Assembly: GCA_000403335.2 (NCBI GenBank)
Contig: KE159617.1
Coordinates: forward strand, 787,757-851,756
Length of the DNA: 64,000 nucleotides
Direction of reading: 5' to 3'
From: Lachnospiraceae bacterium MD335
Lineage (GTDB): Bacteria; Bacillota; Clostridia; Lachnospirales; Lachnospiraceae
The translations under genes and the position numbers were made by a program. This document shows, one piece after another, positions 1 to 9,598 of this stretch; the stretch's first letter is position 1, and each line of letters opens with the position of its first letter. The notes beneath the pieces are model-generated. The model was not told the DNA's origin and did no database searches. It saw only the letters and a list, made by a program, of their open reading frames with translations.

Positions 1-1621
<1,621 letters not shown>

Positions 1622-1724
1622 CTGACAAGCATGGTTGGTGCTGTGGGTAAGAGGATAGGAAAAAGAGGTTTATAAGGTTTCTGTGTTCGGTTTTGAGGGA
1701 ATACTCTCAATTGATAGATAAGAT

Positions 1725-1798
1725 GGCGAAGTAGCTCAGCTGGCTAGAGCACACGGTTCATACCCGTGGTGTCGAGGGTTCAAGTCCCCCCTTCGCTA
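1725..1798 (+). tRNA. tRNA-Met (anticodon CAT)
   Basis: The 74-nt sequence folds as a cloverleaf. The acceptor GGCGAAG pairs with CTTCGCT followed by discriminator A. The D arm starts at GCTC, the anticodon loop is TTCATAC (CAT) on a CACGG/CCGTG stem, and the T arm carries GGTTCAAGTCC. CCA is not encoded; a T-run follows directly. The 7-bp acceptor stem with a G-T first pair fits elongator Met. A CAT anticodon could also be Ile2 (lysidine-modified), which cannot be excluded by eye. It lies about 100 nt after the 23S 3' end and is probably transcribed with the rRNA operon. Confidence 0.93.
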
Positions 1799-1854
1799 TT
1801 TTTTATTGTCTTATAGCAGACAGCTTTCAATTTTGATAAATTGTTAAAAATTTG

Positions 1855-1883
1855 TTGACTTTAATCGGTAAAGGTGATAAGAT
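1855..1883 (+). promoter_or_regulatory. Sigma-A promoter of the cold-shock gene
   Basis: TTGACT at 1855-1860 and TAAGAT at 1878-1883 are separated by exactly 17 nt. Transcription would start near 1890, giving a leader of about 155 nt before the cold-shock ATG. A long structured leader of this size is typical of cspA-family mRNAs, where it controls temperature-dependent stability and translation. Confidence 0.75.
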
Positions 1884-1889
1884 TTTATA

Positions 1890-2045
1890 GTATTCAATTA
1901 GAACTATTAGCTGACTTGTTCTGCAAATCATTCCATTTGAATTGCAGTGCAAGTTATTTTTCTGTAACGATGAAGATACTTAATATTTCAGCTTTTTTAG
2001 GTGTAAGGACGAATACGCAAATACTTTTATATGGAGGTTCTAAGA
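1890..2045 (+). promoter_or_regulatory. Long 5' leader of the cold-shock mRNA
   Basis: About 155 nt lie between the predicted start of transcription and the cold-shock ATG, with no convincing gene. The 66-codon frame that crosses it has no ribosome-binding site and ends inside the csp coding region. By analogy with cspA thermosensor leaders it may refold with temperature, but I did not derive a specific structure. Confidence 0.45.
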
Positions 2046-2258
2046 ATGAACAACGGTACGGTAAAGTGGTTTAATGCTCAGAAGGGCTATGGCTTCATCA
2101 CAAACGAGGGTACAGGGGAGGATGTTTTTGTACATTTCTCAGCAATCAATACAGATGGCTATAAGACTCTTGAAGAAGGTCAGAAAGTTGTTTTTGATAT
2201 TGAGCAGGACCCTAAGAACAGCGCTAAGCTCAGAGCGGCAAACGTTACGCTTGCTTAA
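2046..2258 (+). CDS. Cold-shock protein (CspA family)
   Basis: This is a 70-residue single cold-shock domain, the full usual length. It is an OB-fold single-strand nucleic-acid binder that acts as an RNA chaperone in the cytoplasm. RNP1 (KGYGFIT) and RNP2 (VFVHFSAI) are both present, after the typical GTVKWFNAQ opening. The start at 2046 is chosen because GGAGG lies 8 nt upstream; an in-frame ATG 15 nt earlier overlaps that site. The gene is monocistronic: it has its own promoter and a long leader upstream and a strong hairpin terminator just downstream. Confidence 0.96.
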   Translation: MNNGTVKWFNAQKGYGFITNEGTGEDVFVHFSAINTDGYKTLEEGQKVVFDIEQDPKNSAKLRAANVTLA

Positions 2259-2270
2259 TGAAAGGTATCT

Positions 2271-2305
2271 AAAAATCCCTGTAAGGTTTCTTACAGGGAT
2301 TTTTT
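2271..2305. terminator. Bidirectional rho-independent terminator between csp and dapL
   Basis: The hairpin arms ATCCCTGTAA and TTACAGGGAT enclose a short GGTTTC loop, with A-runs before and T-runs after. It can therefore end both the plus-strand csp transcript and the minus-strand dapL transcript. It sits 12 nt after the csp stop and 8 nt from the dapL stop. Confidence 0.92.
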
Positions 2306-2313
2306 GTCTGACT

Positions 2314-3510
2314 TTAAAAAAGTTTGTTTATTCGTTCCATTGCCTCAATTGTATTTTCGCGGTTTCCAAATGAAGTAAGCCGGAAAAATTTCTGACCGTT
2401 TTTGCCGAAGCCCGCACCGGGAGTTCCCACAATTTGAGCGTGGCATAAAAGGTAGTCGAAGAAATCCCATGAGTCCATATTGTTCGGACATTCAAACCAA
2501 ATATACGGAGAGTTGACACCGCCGAAATACCGGATATTTTTTTGTGCGAGTCCTTCCGCAATAATTCGGGCATTTTCCTGATAATATTGAATATTTTTCT
2601 TACACTGAGCCATACCCTCAACAGAGAAGACGGCAGCGGCACCTTTTTGGACAATATAGGATACGCCGTTAAATTTTGTCGTTTGACGGCGGTTCCACAT
2701 TGCATTGAGAGACATTTGTGCTGTGTTTGATGCCGTAAAAGTTAAGTCCTTTGGAACAATAGTGTAGCCGCAGCGTGTGCCTGTAAAACCTGCTGTCTTT
2801 GAAAGCGAGCAGAATTCAATAGCACATTTTTTAGCGCCGTCTATTGCAAAAATGCTTCTTGGAAGTGTTTCGTCGGTGATAAAACATTCATATGCCGAAT
2901 CGTAGAGGATAACGGCATTGTTTTCAAGCGCATAGTCAACCCACTCTTTGAGCTGTTCCTTGTTGTAGGCAGCACCTGTGGGATTATTGGGGGAACAGAT
3001 ATAAATAATGTCGGCGTGTACGCTGTGGTCGGGCATGGGTAGAAAGTTATTTTGAATATTTGCGTCAATGTAGGTGATGTTTCTGCCATTCATAATGTTT
3101 GTGTCAACGTACACGGGATAAACGGGATCAGGAATCAGAATGACATTGTCTTTATCAAATAGGTCGGTTATGTTTCCGGTATCGCTTTTAGCGCCATCGG
3201 AAACAAATACTTCGTCAGCATCGATTATAACGTTATTTTGTTTGTAGTAGTCAACAATCGCTTCGCGCAGGAATGCATAGCCTTGTTCGGGACCGTAGCC
3301 TTTGAAGGTTTCGGCATTTGCAAGAGCGTTAACACCTTCATGGAGTTGGGAAATAACCGCAGGACCAATCGGAAGCGTGACATCCCCGATCCCAAGACGG
3401 ATTACTCTTTTGTCAGGATTAGTGGATATGTAGGAGTTGACACGATGTGAAATTTCGGAGAAAAGATAGCTTTCCTTCAGATTAAGATAGTTTTCATTTA
3501 GCTTTGGCAT
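2314..3510 (-). CDS. dapL: LL-diaminopimelate aminotransferase
   Basis: DapL is a 398-residue fold-type I PLP enzyme that makes LL-diaminopimelate directly from tetrahydrodipicolinate and glutamate, bypassing the succinylated or acetylated intermediates. It supplies lysine and peptidoglycan. Family hallmarks visible are RLGIGDVTLPIG near the N-terminus, GYGPEQGYAFLREAI, the PNNPTG PLP-binding motif, the Schiff-base lysine in CSLSKTAGFTG, and a C-terminal FFRLTSFG with the carboxylate-binding arginine. The length is normal. It is transcribed alone on the minus strand from a near-consensus promoter and shares a terminator with csp. DapL is common in clostridia, consistent with the proposed lineage. 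Confidence 0.95.
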   Translation of the reverse strand: MPKLNENYLNLKESYLFSEISHRVNSYISTNPDKRVIRLGIGDVTLPIGPAVISQLHEGVNALANAETFKGYGPEQGYAFLREAIVDYYKQNNVIIDADEVFVSDGAKSDTGNITDLFDKDNVILIPDPVYPVYVDTNIMNGRNITYIDANIQNNFLPMPDHSVHADIIYICSPNNPTGAAYNKEQLKEWVDYALENNAVILYDSAYECFITDETLPRSIFAIDGAKKCAIEFCSLSKTAGFTGTRCGYTIVPKDLTFTASNTAQMSLNAMWNRRQTTKFNGVSYIVQKGAAAVFSVEGMAQCKKNIQYYQENARIIAEGLAQKNIRYFGGVNSPYIWFECPNNMDSWDFFDYLLCHAQIVGTPGAGFGKNGQKFFRLTSFGNRENTIEAMERINKLF

Positions 3511-3572
3511 AATAATATTCCTTTCTTTTCAGTATTGAAATAATAGTTGTTCTTATTAGAAACACTAAAATT

Positions 3573-3601
3573 ATCATATACGCATTTTATCGATTTGTCA
3601 A
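3573..3601 (-). promoter_or_regulatory. Near-consensus sigma-A promoter of dapL
   Basis: On the minus strand, TTGACA (3601-3596) and TATGAT (3578-3573) are separated by 17 nt. The -35 box is perfect and the -10 differs from consensus at one position. It faces dapL and lies about 62 nt upstream of its start codon. Confidence 0.85.
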
Positions 3602-3713
3602 ATTCTATAGAAGCGAACTTGCATTCTGCCTTAGAGTGTGGTAAGTTTAATCGGGAGAGTGATGAGGCAGTTTTTTATGGATATACTATAGTTGACAGAT
3701 GAGGAGGATTAAG

Positions 3714-4265
3714 ATGTTTGAAAATGAGATATTAGATGCAAAACGGGTTGCTGAGGAATTTTTGGAACAGGCAAAATTAAAGGAAGGAAATCTTGTGGTG
3801 ATTGGATGCTCTACAAGTGAGATTGCAGCGAAAAGTATTGGATCGTATTCGAATGAAGCGCTTGGGGAGGCGGTTTTTACTGCAATATATGAAACACTTT
3901 GTGCGCAGGGACTAAATGTGGCTGCGCAGTGCTGTGAGCATTTGAACAGGGCGCTTATTATGGAAGCGGAGGCTGCGCAGCAATATGGATATGAGATTGT
4001 AAATGTGATGCCGATGCCAAAAGCGGGAGGTTCTTTTGCTACGGCAGCGTGGAAGCATATGAAACACCCGGCGGCTGTGGAGCATGTGCAGGCACATGCA
4101 GGAATTGATATTGGTGATACGTTGATCGGAATGCATCTTAGGGCAGTGGCAGTGCCGCTTCGGATTGCGCATCCGTCAATTGGCTGCGCGCATATTGTAT
4201 GTGCACGGACAAGGGCGAAATATATTGGCGGCGAACGGGCACATTATAATGAGGAAATGGCATAA
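3714..4265 (+). CDS. TIGR01440/UPF0340 family protein (YwlG-like)
   Basis: The 183-residue cytosolic protein belongs, by recognition, to the YwlG/UPF0340 family, whose biochemical role is not established. Conserved-looking elements are VVIGCSTSEIAAKSIG near the N-terminus, AAQCCEHLNRALI in the middle, and DTLIGMHLRAVAVPLR followed by a glycine- and arginine-containing tail. The start at 3714 has GAGGAGG 8 nt upstream; the ATG 15 nt earlier would overlap that site. It is read away from dapL and is followed by an 80-nt AT-rich gap. In Bacillus the homologue sits near glyA, so the context here does not reveal function. Confidence 0.8.
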   Translation: MFENEILDAKRVAEEFLEQAKLKEGNLVVIGCSTSEIAAKSIGSYSNEALGEAVFTAIYETLCAQGLNVAAQCCEHLNRALIMEAEAAQQYGYEIVNVMPMPKAGGSFATAAWKHMKHPAAVEHVQAHAGIDIGDTLIGMHLRAVAVPLRIAHPSIGCAHIVCARTRAKYIGGERAHYNEEMA

Positions 4266-4343
4266 ATTTTAAAAAATATCTTTTCTAAAGGATACGTTTT
4301 ATGTTATAATCGGTATATCTATATGGAAGCGAAAGGGTAAGCA

Positions 4344-5321
4344 ATGTCACAAGAGCAGGAACACGTAGAACCGGAAGAGAAAACGGCGCAAAAATTTGCG
4401 AAAGAAAGCAGAAATATAGGAAATATAATGAATACATTTCTGTTGATACTGGTATTTATGATGCTGTGTATCTGCACAGTGCTCTTGGTGCTGGTAGTCA
4501 ATTTAAATAAAGAAGTGGGCAGCATTAACACGAAGCTTATGGCATTGCAGACATCCGGTAATCAGCCCGAAGTGTATGAGAAAACGGAGGATGTCGTTGA
4601 CATCAACGGAAGCAGTGTAGACCAAACGGAAGCGGCAGACATTGCTGAGGTCGATGCATTGGAAAATAAGCTTGTGTGGGACGAAAATGCAGACCAAAGT
4701 TCCGGCATTAGGAGAGTTTATTTGACTTTTGATGATGGTCCTAGCGCAAACACGGACAGGATTCTTGATATTTTGGACGAGTATGGTGTAAAGGCAACCT
4801 TTTTTGTTGTAGGTAAGGAAAATTATGCGCAGCAATATCGCCGGATTGTTGAGGACGGGCATACATTGGCAATGCATTCCTATAGTCATGTATACGGTGA
4901 TATTTACAGCTCATTGGATGCGTATCGGCAGGATTTGGAGAAATTACGTTCTTTTCTGTATGAGGTTACGGGTGTAGAGTGCAGCATCGTGCGTTTCCCG
5001 GGCGGAAGCAGTAACACTATCAGCAGGGTTGATATGCACGCGTTGATTGATTATCTTGACAGTGAAAATATGGTATACTTTGACTGGAATGTGTCGAGCG
5101 GTGATGCTTCGGGACTTCACAGGAGCGCAGATCAAATTGCAGCAAACGTTTTGGATAATATAGAGAAATACAATAATGCGGTCGTTTTAATGCACGATGC
5201 GTCAGGAAAGAACACTACGGTTGATGCATTGCCGACGATTATAGAAACTTTATTGAAGTCTGAGGATACGGTGCTTTTACCAATTTCCGAGGATACGGTA
5301 AAGGTACAGCATATACACTGA
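4344..5321 (+). CDS. Membrane-anchored polysaccharide deacetylase (NodB domain)
   Basis: This 325-residue protein has a short charged cytoplasmic N-terminus, one membrane segment at about residues 31-54, a variable acidic linker, and an extracellular NodB-type deacetylase domain from about residue 125. All five catalytic motifs are visible: TFDDGP with D130/D131, H178-x3-H182 for the metal, RFPGG, the DWN motif, and LMHD near the C-terminus. It probably removes N-acetyl groups from peptidoglycan or another cell-wall glycan outside the cell, like PgdA/PdaC enzymes. A TATAAT at 4305-4310 may be its -10 box, but I see no good -35. A bactofilin gene follows 64 nt downstream. Confidence 0.9.
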   Translation: MSQEQEHVEPEEKTAQKFAKESRNIGNIMNTFLLILVFMMLCICTVLLVLVVNLNKEVGSINTKLMALQTSGNQPEVYEKTEDVVDINGSSVDQTEAADIAEVDALENKLVWDENADQSSGIRRVYLTFDDGPSANTDRILDILDEYGVKATFFVVGKENYAQQYRRIVEDGHTLAMHSYSHVYGDIYSSLDAYRQDLEKLRSFLYEVTGVECSIVRFPGGSSNTISRVDMHALIDYLDSENMVYFDWNVSSGDASGLHRSADQIAANVLDNIEKYNNAVVLMHDASGKNTTVDALPTIIETLLKSEDTVLLPISEDTVKVQHIH

Positions 5322-5385
5322 CTATACATTACGCTGACAGAGCACTTTGGTGCTTACAAATAATAAAAGTGAAGGAGATTATACA

Positions 5386-6339
5386 ATGGGTTTTTTTCAG
5401 GATTTAAAGCAGGATTTATCACAGACAGTAGCGGACATTAACGCGGACGAAACATTGGGCGATATGGAGCTTGACGTAGATATGTCAACATCATCGGAAG
5501 AGTTGTTTGGCAGTGTGGCAGCGGAAGATTTTGCAGATGTCGGAGCGATGCTTGAGAAAGAGGTTCCTGTGCTTAATGATGAGCCGGCGGCATTGGAGGA
5601 TGAGCCAGAGGCTTTGCTTGTCAGCCTTGACGAAAATGAGAGTATGCCGAATGCTGCTTTGGAAATGGATGAGCCTGCTGCAGAGGAGGCGCCTGTTATG
5701 GAAGCGCCTGTTGTTGAGGAAAAAATAGAGAATGATGAGATAAGTGAGGCAGATGTGGATATGGAAGAATTGTTAAATGAAGTAGAGCAGAACATAGAGG
5801 AGTCGTCATTTATGGAGGCTGCGCCGCAGGAGGCACAGACAGATGATATGGAAATGAGTGCGGAGGCATCAACGGATACGGCTGTTATCACATCAGGCAT
5901 GAATATTACCGGTGATGTGACAAGCAGCGGCAATATGAATTTAATCGGAAATATTACGGGTAATATTGATATTCTCGGAAAGCTCAATGTGACGGGAGGT
6001 ATTACAGGTAATTCGTCAGCGGCGGAAATCTATGCGGAGTCGGCACAGATTAACGGCGAGATTAAGAGCAAGGGAAGCGTAAAGATTGGACAGAGTTCTG
6101 TGGTAATCGGCAACATTTTTGCGACGAGCGCAGTGATTGCCGGCGCCGTAAAGGGTGATATTGACGTGCATGGTCCGGTTATTTTGGATACATCAGCGAT
6201 TGTAATGGGCAACATTAAGTCGAAGTCGGTACAGATTAACAACGGTGCCGTGATTGAGGGTATGTGTTCACAGTGCTATGCAGATGTCAGCCCGACGTCA
6301 TTCTTTAATGATGTGAAGAAGAACAGAAAACAGGCTTAA
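5386..6339 (+). CDS. Bactofilin-type polymer-forming protein with acidic N-terminal extension
   Basis: The 317-residue protein has two parts. Residues 1 to about 175 are highly acidic and low in complexity, rich in E, A, D and M, and probably disordered. From about residue 177 there is a repetitive beta-helix with the short-period G-N-I / G-x-I pattern of bactofilins (for example GNITGNIDILGK and GDIDVHGPVILD). Bactofilins polymerise without nucleotide and often scaffold cell-wall enzymes at the membrane. The start at 5386 follows GAAGGAG by 9 nt. The neighbouring wall deacetylase upstream fits a morphogenetic role, which is inference. The long acidic extension is unusual compared with canonical bactofilins of 100-200 residues. 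Confidence 0.85.
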   Translation: MGFFQDLKQDLSQTVADINADETLGDMELDVDMSTSSEELFGSVAAEDFADVGAMLEKEVPVLNDEPAALEDEPEALLVSLDENESMPNAALEMDEPAAEEAPVMEAPVVEEKIENDEISEADVDMEELLNEVEQNIEESSFMEAAPQEAQTDDMEMSAEASTDTAVITSGMNITGDVTSSGNMNLIGNITGNIDILGKLNVTGGITGNSSAAEIYAESAQINGEIKSKGSVKIGQSSVVIGNIFATSAVIAGAVKGDIDVHGPVILDTSAIVMGNIKSKSVQINNGAVIEGMCSQCYADVSPTSFFNDVKKNRKQA

Positions 6340-6359
6340 AGAGAAGATGAGGCGGCGGT

Positions 6360-7055
6360 ATGAAAAGAATTTTACTCAAATTAAGCGGGGAAGCGCTTGC
6401 GGGAGAGAAGAAAACAGGTTTTGACGAGCAGACGGTTATGGCGGTGGCGCGTCAGGTTAAGGAGATTGCCGACAGCGGTGTTCAGGTGGGCATTGTGATT
6501 GGCGGCGGCAATTTTTGGAGAGGAAGAACGAGTGAAACGATTGACCGTACCAAAGCAGATCAGATTGGGATGCTGGCGACCGTGATGAACTGTATTTATA
6601 CATCGGAGATTTTCCGGTTTGCGGGTATGGAAACAGAGGTGTACACACCGTTTCAATGTGCGGCGTTCACGGAGCTTTTTTCAAAGGACAGGGCAGTAGA
6701 GGCGTTGGAAAAAGGAAAGATTATCTTTTTTGCAGGCGGCATCGGACACCCGTATTTTTCCACGGATATGGGTACGGTGCTTAGGGCCGTGGAGATTGAG
6801 GCGGATATGATTTTGTCTGCACGTGCGGTTGACGGTGTATATGATTCTGATCCAAAGTTAAATAAGGACGCCAAAAAGTTTGATACCATACCGATTAAGG
6901 AGGTTGTGGACAAACAGCTTGGTGTTATGGATTTGGCGGCGGCAGTGCTTTGCATGGAAAATAAAATGCCGATGACGATATTTGGATTAAACGAAGAAAA
7001 CAGCATTATCAATACCGTGCGGGGAAATTCCAACGGAACGGTGATTACCGTGTAG
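6360..7055 (+). CDS. pyrH: UMP kinase
   Basis: PyrH is a 231-residue amino-acid-kinase-fold enzyme that phosphorylates UMP to UDP in pyrimidine nucleotide synthesis. It opens with KRILLKLSGEAL, carries VIGGGNFWRGR for phosphate binding, and has the ADQIGMLATVMN and DGVYDSDPK segments typical of bacterial, GTP-regulated, hexameric UMP kinases. The length is normal. It begins 20 nt after the bactofilin gene and heads the pyrH-frr-uppS-cdsA-dxr-rseP-ispG-polC block. The usual upstream partners rpsB and tsf are absent here. Confidence 0.97.
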   Translation: MKRILLKLSGEALAGEKKTGFDEQTVMAVARQVKEIADSGVQVGIVIGGGNFWRGRTSETIDRTKADQIGMLATVMNCIYTSEIFRFAGMETEVYTPFQCAAFTELFSKDRAVEALEKGKIIFFAGGIGHPYFSTDMGTVLRAVEIEADMILSARAVDGVYDSDPKLNKDAKKFDTIPIKEVVDKQLGVMDLAAAVLCMENKMPMTIFGLNEENSIINTVRGNSNGTVITV

Positions 7056-7106
7056 CCTGCAGAGCAGCCGGAAACAGAGATTAATAAAAATCAGGAGGAT
7101 AAAACA

Positions 7107-7658
7107 ATGGACGCAAGAGTAAAGACCTATGATGACAAGATGCAGAAGGCATTGGATTTTCTTTTATCGGATTATCAGACAATCCGCGCGGGACGTGCAA
7201 ATCCTCACGTGTTGGATAAAATTAAGGTTGACTATTATGGTACGCCGACACCGATCCAACAGGTGGGAAATATTACGGTACCCGAGGCAAGGATGATACA
7301 GATTGCGCCGTGGGAGAAGAGCCTGATTAAGGAGATTGAGAAGGCGATTATGGCTTCCGATGTGGGGATTACGCCTAACAACGACGGCGTCGTAATCCGG
7401 CTTGTGTTTCCGGAGCTTACGGAGGAGCGCAGAAAAGAGCTTGTGAAGGAAGTTAAGAAGAAGGGTGAGGAGTGTAAGGTCGCAATCAGAAATATCAGAC
7501 GCGATGCAAACGATTCGTTTAAAAAGCTTGCAAAAACTGAAATTTCGGAGGACGAGATTAAGGATTTAGAGGACTCTGTTCAGAAGAGTACGGATAAATA
7601 TATTAAGGATGTTGACAAGGCTGTCGAGGAGAAGTCGAAGGAAATTCTTACCGTATAG
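7107..7658 (+). CDS. frr: Ribosome recycling factor
   Basis: RRF is a 183-residue two-domain protein that, with EF-G, splits post-termination ribosomes. Domain I helices (MDARVKTYDDKMQKAL and the charged C-terminal helices) flank the domain II insertion with YYGTPTPIQQVGNITVPEAR. The RAGRANPHVLD motif is present. The start is supported by AGGAGG 8 nt upstream. It lies 51 nt after pyrH, in the arrangement conserved across bacteria, and is followed by a short hairpin with a T-rich tail that may partially terminate transcription. Confidence 0.97.
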   Translation: MDARVKTYDDKMQKALDFLLSDYQTIRAGRANPHVLDKIKVDYYGTPTPIQQVGNITVPEARMIQIAPWEKSLIKEIEKAIMASDVGITPNNDGVVIRLVFPELTEERRKELVKEVKKKGEECKVAIRNIRRDANDSFKKLAKTEISEDEIKDLEDSVQKSTDKYIKDVDKAVEEKSKEILTV

Positions 7659-7701
7659 AACAAATGTTCTCAAAAAACGAATTTATATATTCTGCAATTA
7701 T

Positions 7702-7730
7702 GAGGGCACTGAACGCGCCCTCTTTGCTTT
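7702..7730 (+). terminator. Weak hairpin terminator after frr
   Basis: GAGGGC at 7702-7707 pairs with GCCCTC at 7717-7722 around a 9-nt loop, followed by TTTGCTTT. The six-pair stem with a broken T-tract suggests partial termination, allowing read-through into uppS. Confidence 0.5.
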
Positions 7731-7736
7731 ATGCGT

Positions 7737-7855
7737 ACGGGCACCCAAAGGAAATATGTCATCAAACCGATAAATCGGTTCGCTGACGGGTGCCTGGCGC
7801 GAGGAGTAGGGGAAGATGAATCTTTTCTGCTCGATTATGCACACGGGCACCCAAA
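7737..7855 (+). repeat. Structured frr-uppS spacer with duplicated GGGCACCC arm
   Basis: ACGGGCACCCAAA occurs twice, at 7737-7749 and 7843-7855. A single complementary arm GGGTGCC lies between them at 7788-7794 and can pair with either copy. Inside the first helix is a perfect 7-bp hairpin, AACCGAT/ATCGGTT at 7765-7780. The two possible long helices are mutually exclusive, as in some leader RNAs. The spacer contains an in-frame upstream extension of uppS, but no good ribosome-binding site supports it as coding. Confidence 0.55.
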
Positions 7856-7907
7856 TGAAGTGGGTTACATAAGATTACATAGAAAATCTTGGAAAGGGAA
7901 TGCTGAT

Positions 7908-8624
7908 ATGGAAAGGAACGTACCAAATCATGTGGCGATTATTCTCGACGGAAACGGGCGCTGGGCAAAGGCGAAGGGACTTCCGCGCACAGCCGGACAT
8001 ATTCAGGGGGCAAAGGCAGTGGAGGCAATCTGTGAGGATGCTTATAATATGGGCATCAATTATCTTACAGTGTATGCGTTTTCGACAGAAAACTGGAACC
8101 GTCCCGAGAAGGAAGTGGAAATGCTGATGAAGCTGCTGCGCGATTACATGAAAAACAGCTTGAAGCGTGCGCAGAAAAACAATATGTGTGTCAGGGTTTT
8201 GGGAGATAAATCAAAGCTTGCGGCGGATATTCAAAAGAGTATTTATGAGCTGGAGGAAGCAACGAAAAAGAATACGGGACTTCATTTTCAGATTGCGATT
8301 AATTACGGAAGCCGAGACGAGATTACAAGGGCGGTAAAAAAGCTTTTGGAACAGGTGGAACAGGGAAAGTTTTCAGCAGCGGAACTTGATGAGCAGCGCA
8401 TTGCGGCAGAGCTTGATACGGCGGGGCTGCCGGACCCTGACCTGATGATACGCACTTCGGGAGAACAGCGGATATCAAATTTCATGCTTTGGCAGCTTGC
8501 GTATGCAGAATTTTATTATACTTCCGTGCCTTGGCCTGACTTTGACAAGGCGGAGCTTGAGAAGGCAGTGCTGGCTTACAATAACAGGGACAGAAGATTT
8601 GGACTTGTCAAGGAGGAAGGTTGA
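7908..8624 (+). CDS. uppS: Isoprenyl transferase (undecaprenyl diphosphate synthase)
   Basis: UppS is a cis-prenyltransferase of 238 residues from this start. It condenses isopentenyl diphosphate onto farnesyl diphosphate to give undecaprenyl diphosphate, the lipid carrier for wall glycans. The catalytic aspartate is D14 in IILDGNGRWAK. GHIQGAKAVE, YLTVYAFSTENWNRP and the C-terminal DLMIRTSGEQRISNF with WPDF are all family signatures. An in-frame opening extends 177 nt upstream, but that part crosses hairpins and lacks family similarity. I chose 7908 because GGAAAGGG lies about 9 nt upstream and the protein then matches the usual length. Confidence 0.96.
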   Translation: MERNVPNHVAIILDGNGRWAKAKGLPRTAGHIQGAKAVEAICEDAYNMGINYLTVYAFSTENWNRPEKEVEMLMKLLRDYMKNSLKRAQKNNMCVRVLGDKSKLAADIQKSIYELEEATKKNTGLHFQIAINYGSRDEITRAVKKLLEQVEQGKFSAAELDEQRIAAELDTAGLPDPDLMIRTSGEQRISNFMLWQLAYAEFYYTSVPWPDFDKAELEKAVLAYNNRDRRFGLVKEEG

Positions 8625-8705
8625 AAATTGAAATTTTCAACCGGAAAGTTTGTGCTTGATAGCGATGTGAACTTGTTCACATGAAACTCGCATGCTGAGA
8701 AAGGG
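8619..8705 (+). repeat. Two-hairpin intergenic element between uppS and cdsA
   Basis: A perfect 11-bp inverted repeat, GGTTGAAAATT/AATTTTCAACC with a 2-nt loop, spans 8619-8642 and contains the uppS stop codon. A second perfect 8-bp hairpin, ATGTGAAC/GTTCACAT, lies at 8665-8682. Between them is TTTGTGCTT, which recurs in the element at 28.1 kb. Similar two-hairpin arrangements precede cysS and the gene at 39.3 kb, suggesting a dispersed family. Confidence 0.6.
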
Positions 8706-8707
8706 GC

Positions 8708-9574
8708 ATGGTTATAAAAATGAGTATTTTTGGAAAAATCAGCAAGGAGAGGACAGTCAGTGCGGTAATTTTGGCGGCAGCGGCGCTTGCGTCAATTCTT
8801 CCGGGCGGTATTATTCTTGCCTTGACTTTGTATGTGGTGTCAATTATCGGATTTTTGGAGCTGACGAAGGTGTGCGGTGTGAGAGCGCGTAAAGCGTCAG
8901 GGGATTATGGGAAAATGAATGCGCTTGAGCTGGCGGGCATCGGGTGCATCACATTGTATTATGGGATTACGTATTTGGTACAGGATACGTCGTACGCTAT
9001 GCCGCTTGTGATATGTATGTTAATCGTACTGATGTTTGTATATGTATTCGGCTTTTCGAAATATCATGCAAATCAGGTGATGAATACGTACTTTTCCCTG
9101 ATTTATGCGCCTGTGATGCTGTCGTTTGTGTTTTTGACAAGGCAGTTGGAAAACGGGATTTATTTGGTGTGGATGATTTTTATCAGCTCTTGGATTTCGG
9201 ATACGTGTGCATATTTGGTGGGTGTGATGATTGGAAAGCATAAGCTGGCTCCGGTGCTTAGCCCTAAAAAGTCGATTGAGGGCGCGGTGGGCGGCGTAGT
9301 CGGTGCGGCTGCTGCGGGAGCGCTGTTTGGGGCGTATTTGGACAGTGCGCTTTTTACGGAGAACTTTGTTGTTTTACTTGCGGTTGTGGGCGGCGTAGGT
9401 TCCGTTATTTCACAGGTAGGGGATTTGGCTGCATCCGCGATTAAGAGAAATCATGAGATTAAGGACTACGGAAAGCTGATTCCGGGGCACGGCGGGATTA
9501 TGGATCGGTTTGACAGTGTGATTTTTACGGCGCCGATTACGTATTTTTTGATTATAATGCTCGGGAATATTTAA
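8708..9574 (+). CDS. cdsA: Phosphatidate cytidylyltransferase (CDP-diglyceride synthase)
   Basis: CdsA is a 288-residue polytopic membrane enzyme that makes CDP-diacylglycerol from phosphatidate and CTP, the precursor of the major phospholipids. About eight hydrophobic segments are visible. The C-terminal signature is present as SQVGDLAASAIKR, KDYGKLIPGHGGIMDRFDS. The start is uncertain: ATG at 8708 sits very close to the AAAGGGG run, while ATG at 8720 lies 13 nt from it. It is in the conserved uppS-cdsA-dxr order and is separated from uppS by a two-hairpin spacer. Confidence 0.95.
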   Translation: MVIKMSIFGKISKERTVSAVILAAAALASILPGGIILALTLYVVSIIGFLELTKVCGVRARKASGDYGKMNALELAGIGCITLYYGITYLVQDTSYAMPLVICMLIVLMFVYVFGFSKYHANQVMNTYFSLIYAPVMLSFVFLTRQLENGIYLVWMIFISSWISDTCAYLVGVMIGKHKLAPVLSPKKSIEGAVGGVVGAAAAGALFGAYLDSALFTENFVVLLAVVGGVGSVISQVGDLAASAIKRNHEIKDYGKLIPGHGGIMDRFDSVIFTAPITYFLIIMLGNI

Positions 9575-9598
9575 TATACTATATGGAGGATAACGAAA

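Noticed and set aside
1874-2074. A 66-codon frame ahead of the cold-shock gene
   Set aside because: It sits in the leader RNA, overlaps the csp start and has no ribosome-binding site.
5397-5987. A 196-codon serine-rich frame on the minus strand
   Set aside because: It is the mirror of the acidic, low-complexity part of the bactofilin gene; serine richness arises from complementing its codons.
7731-7907. An upstream extension of uppS
   Set aside because: It crosses hairpins and repeats, lacks a ribosome-binding site and would make the protein much longer than the family.
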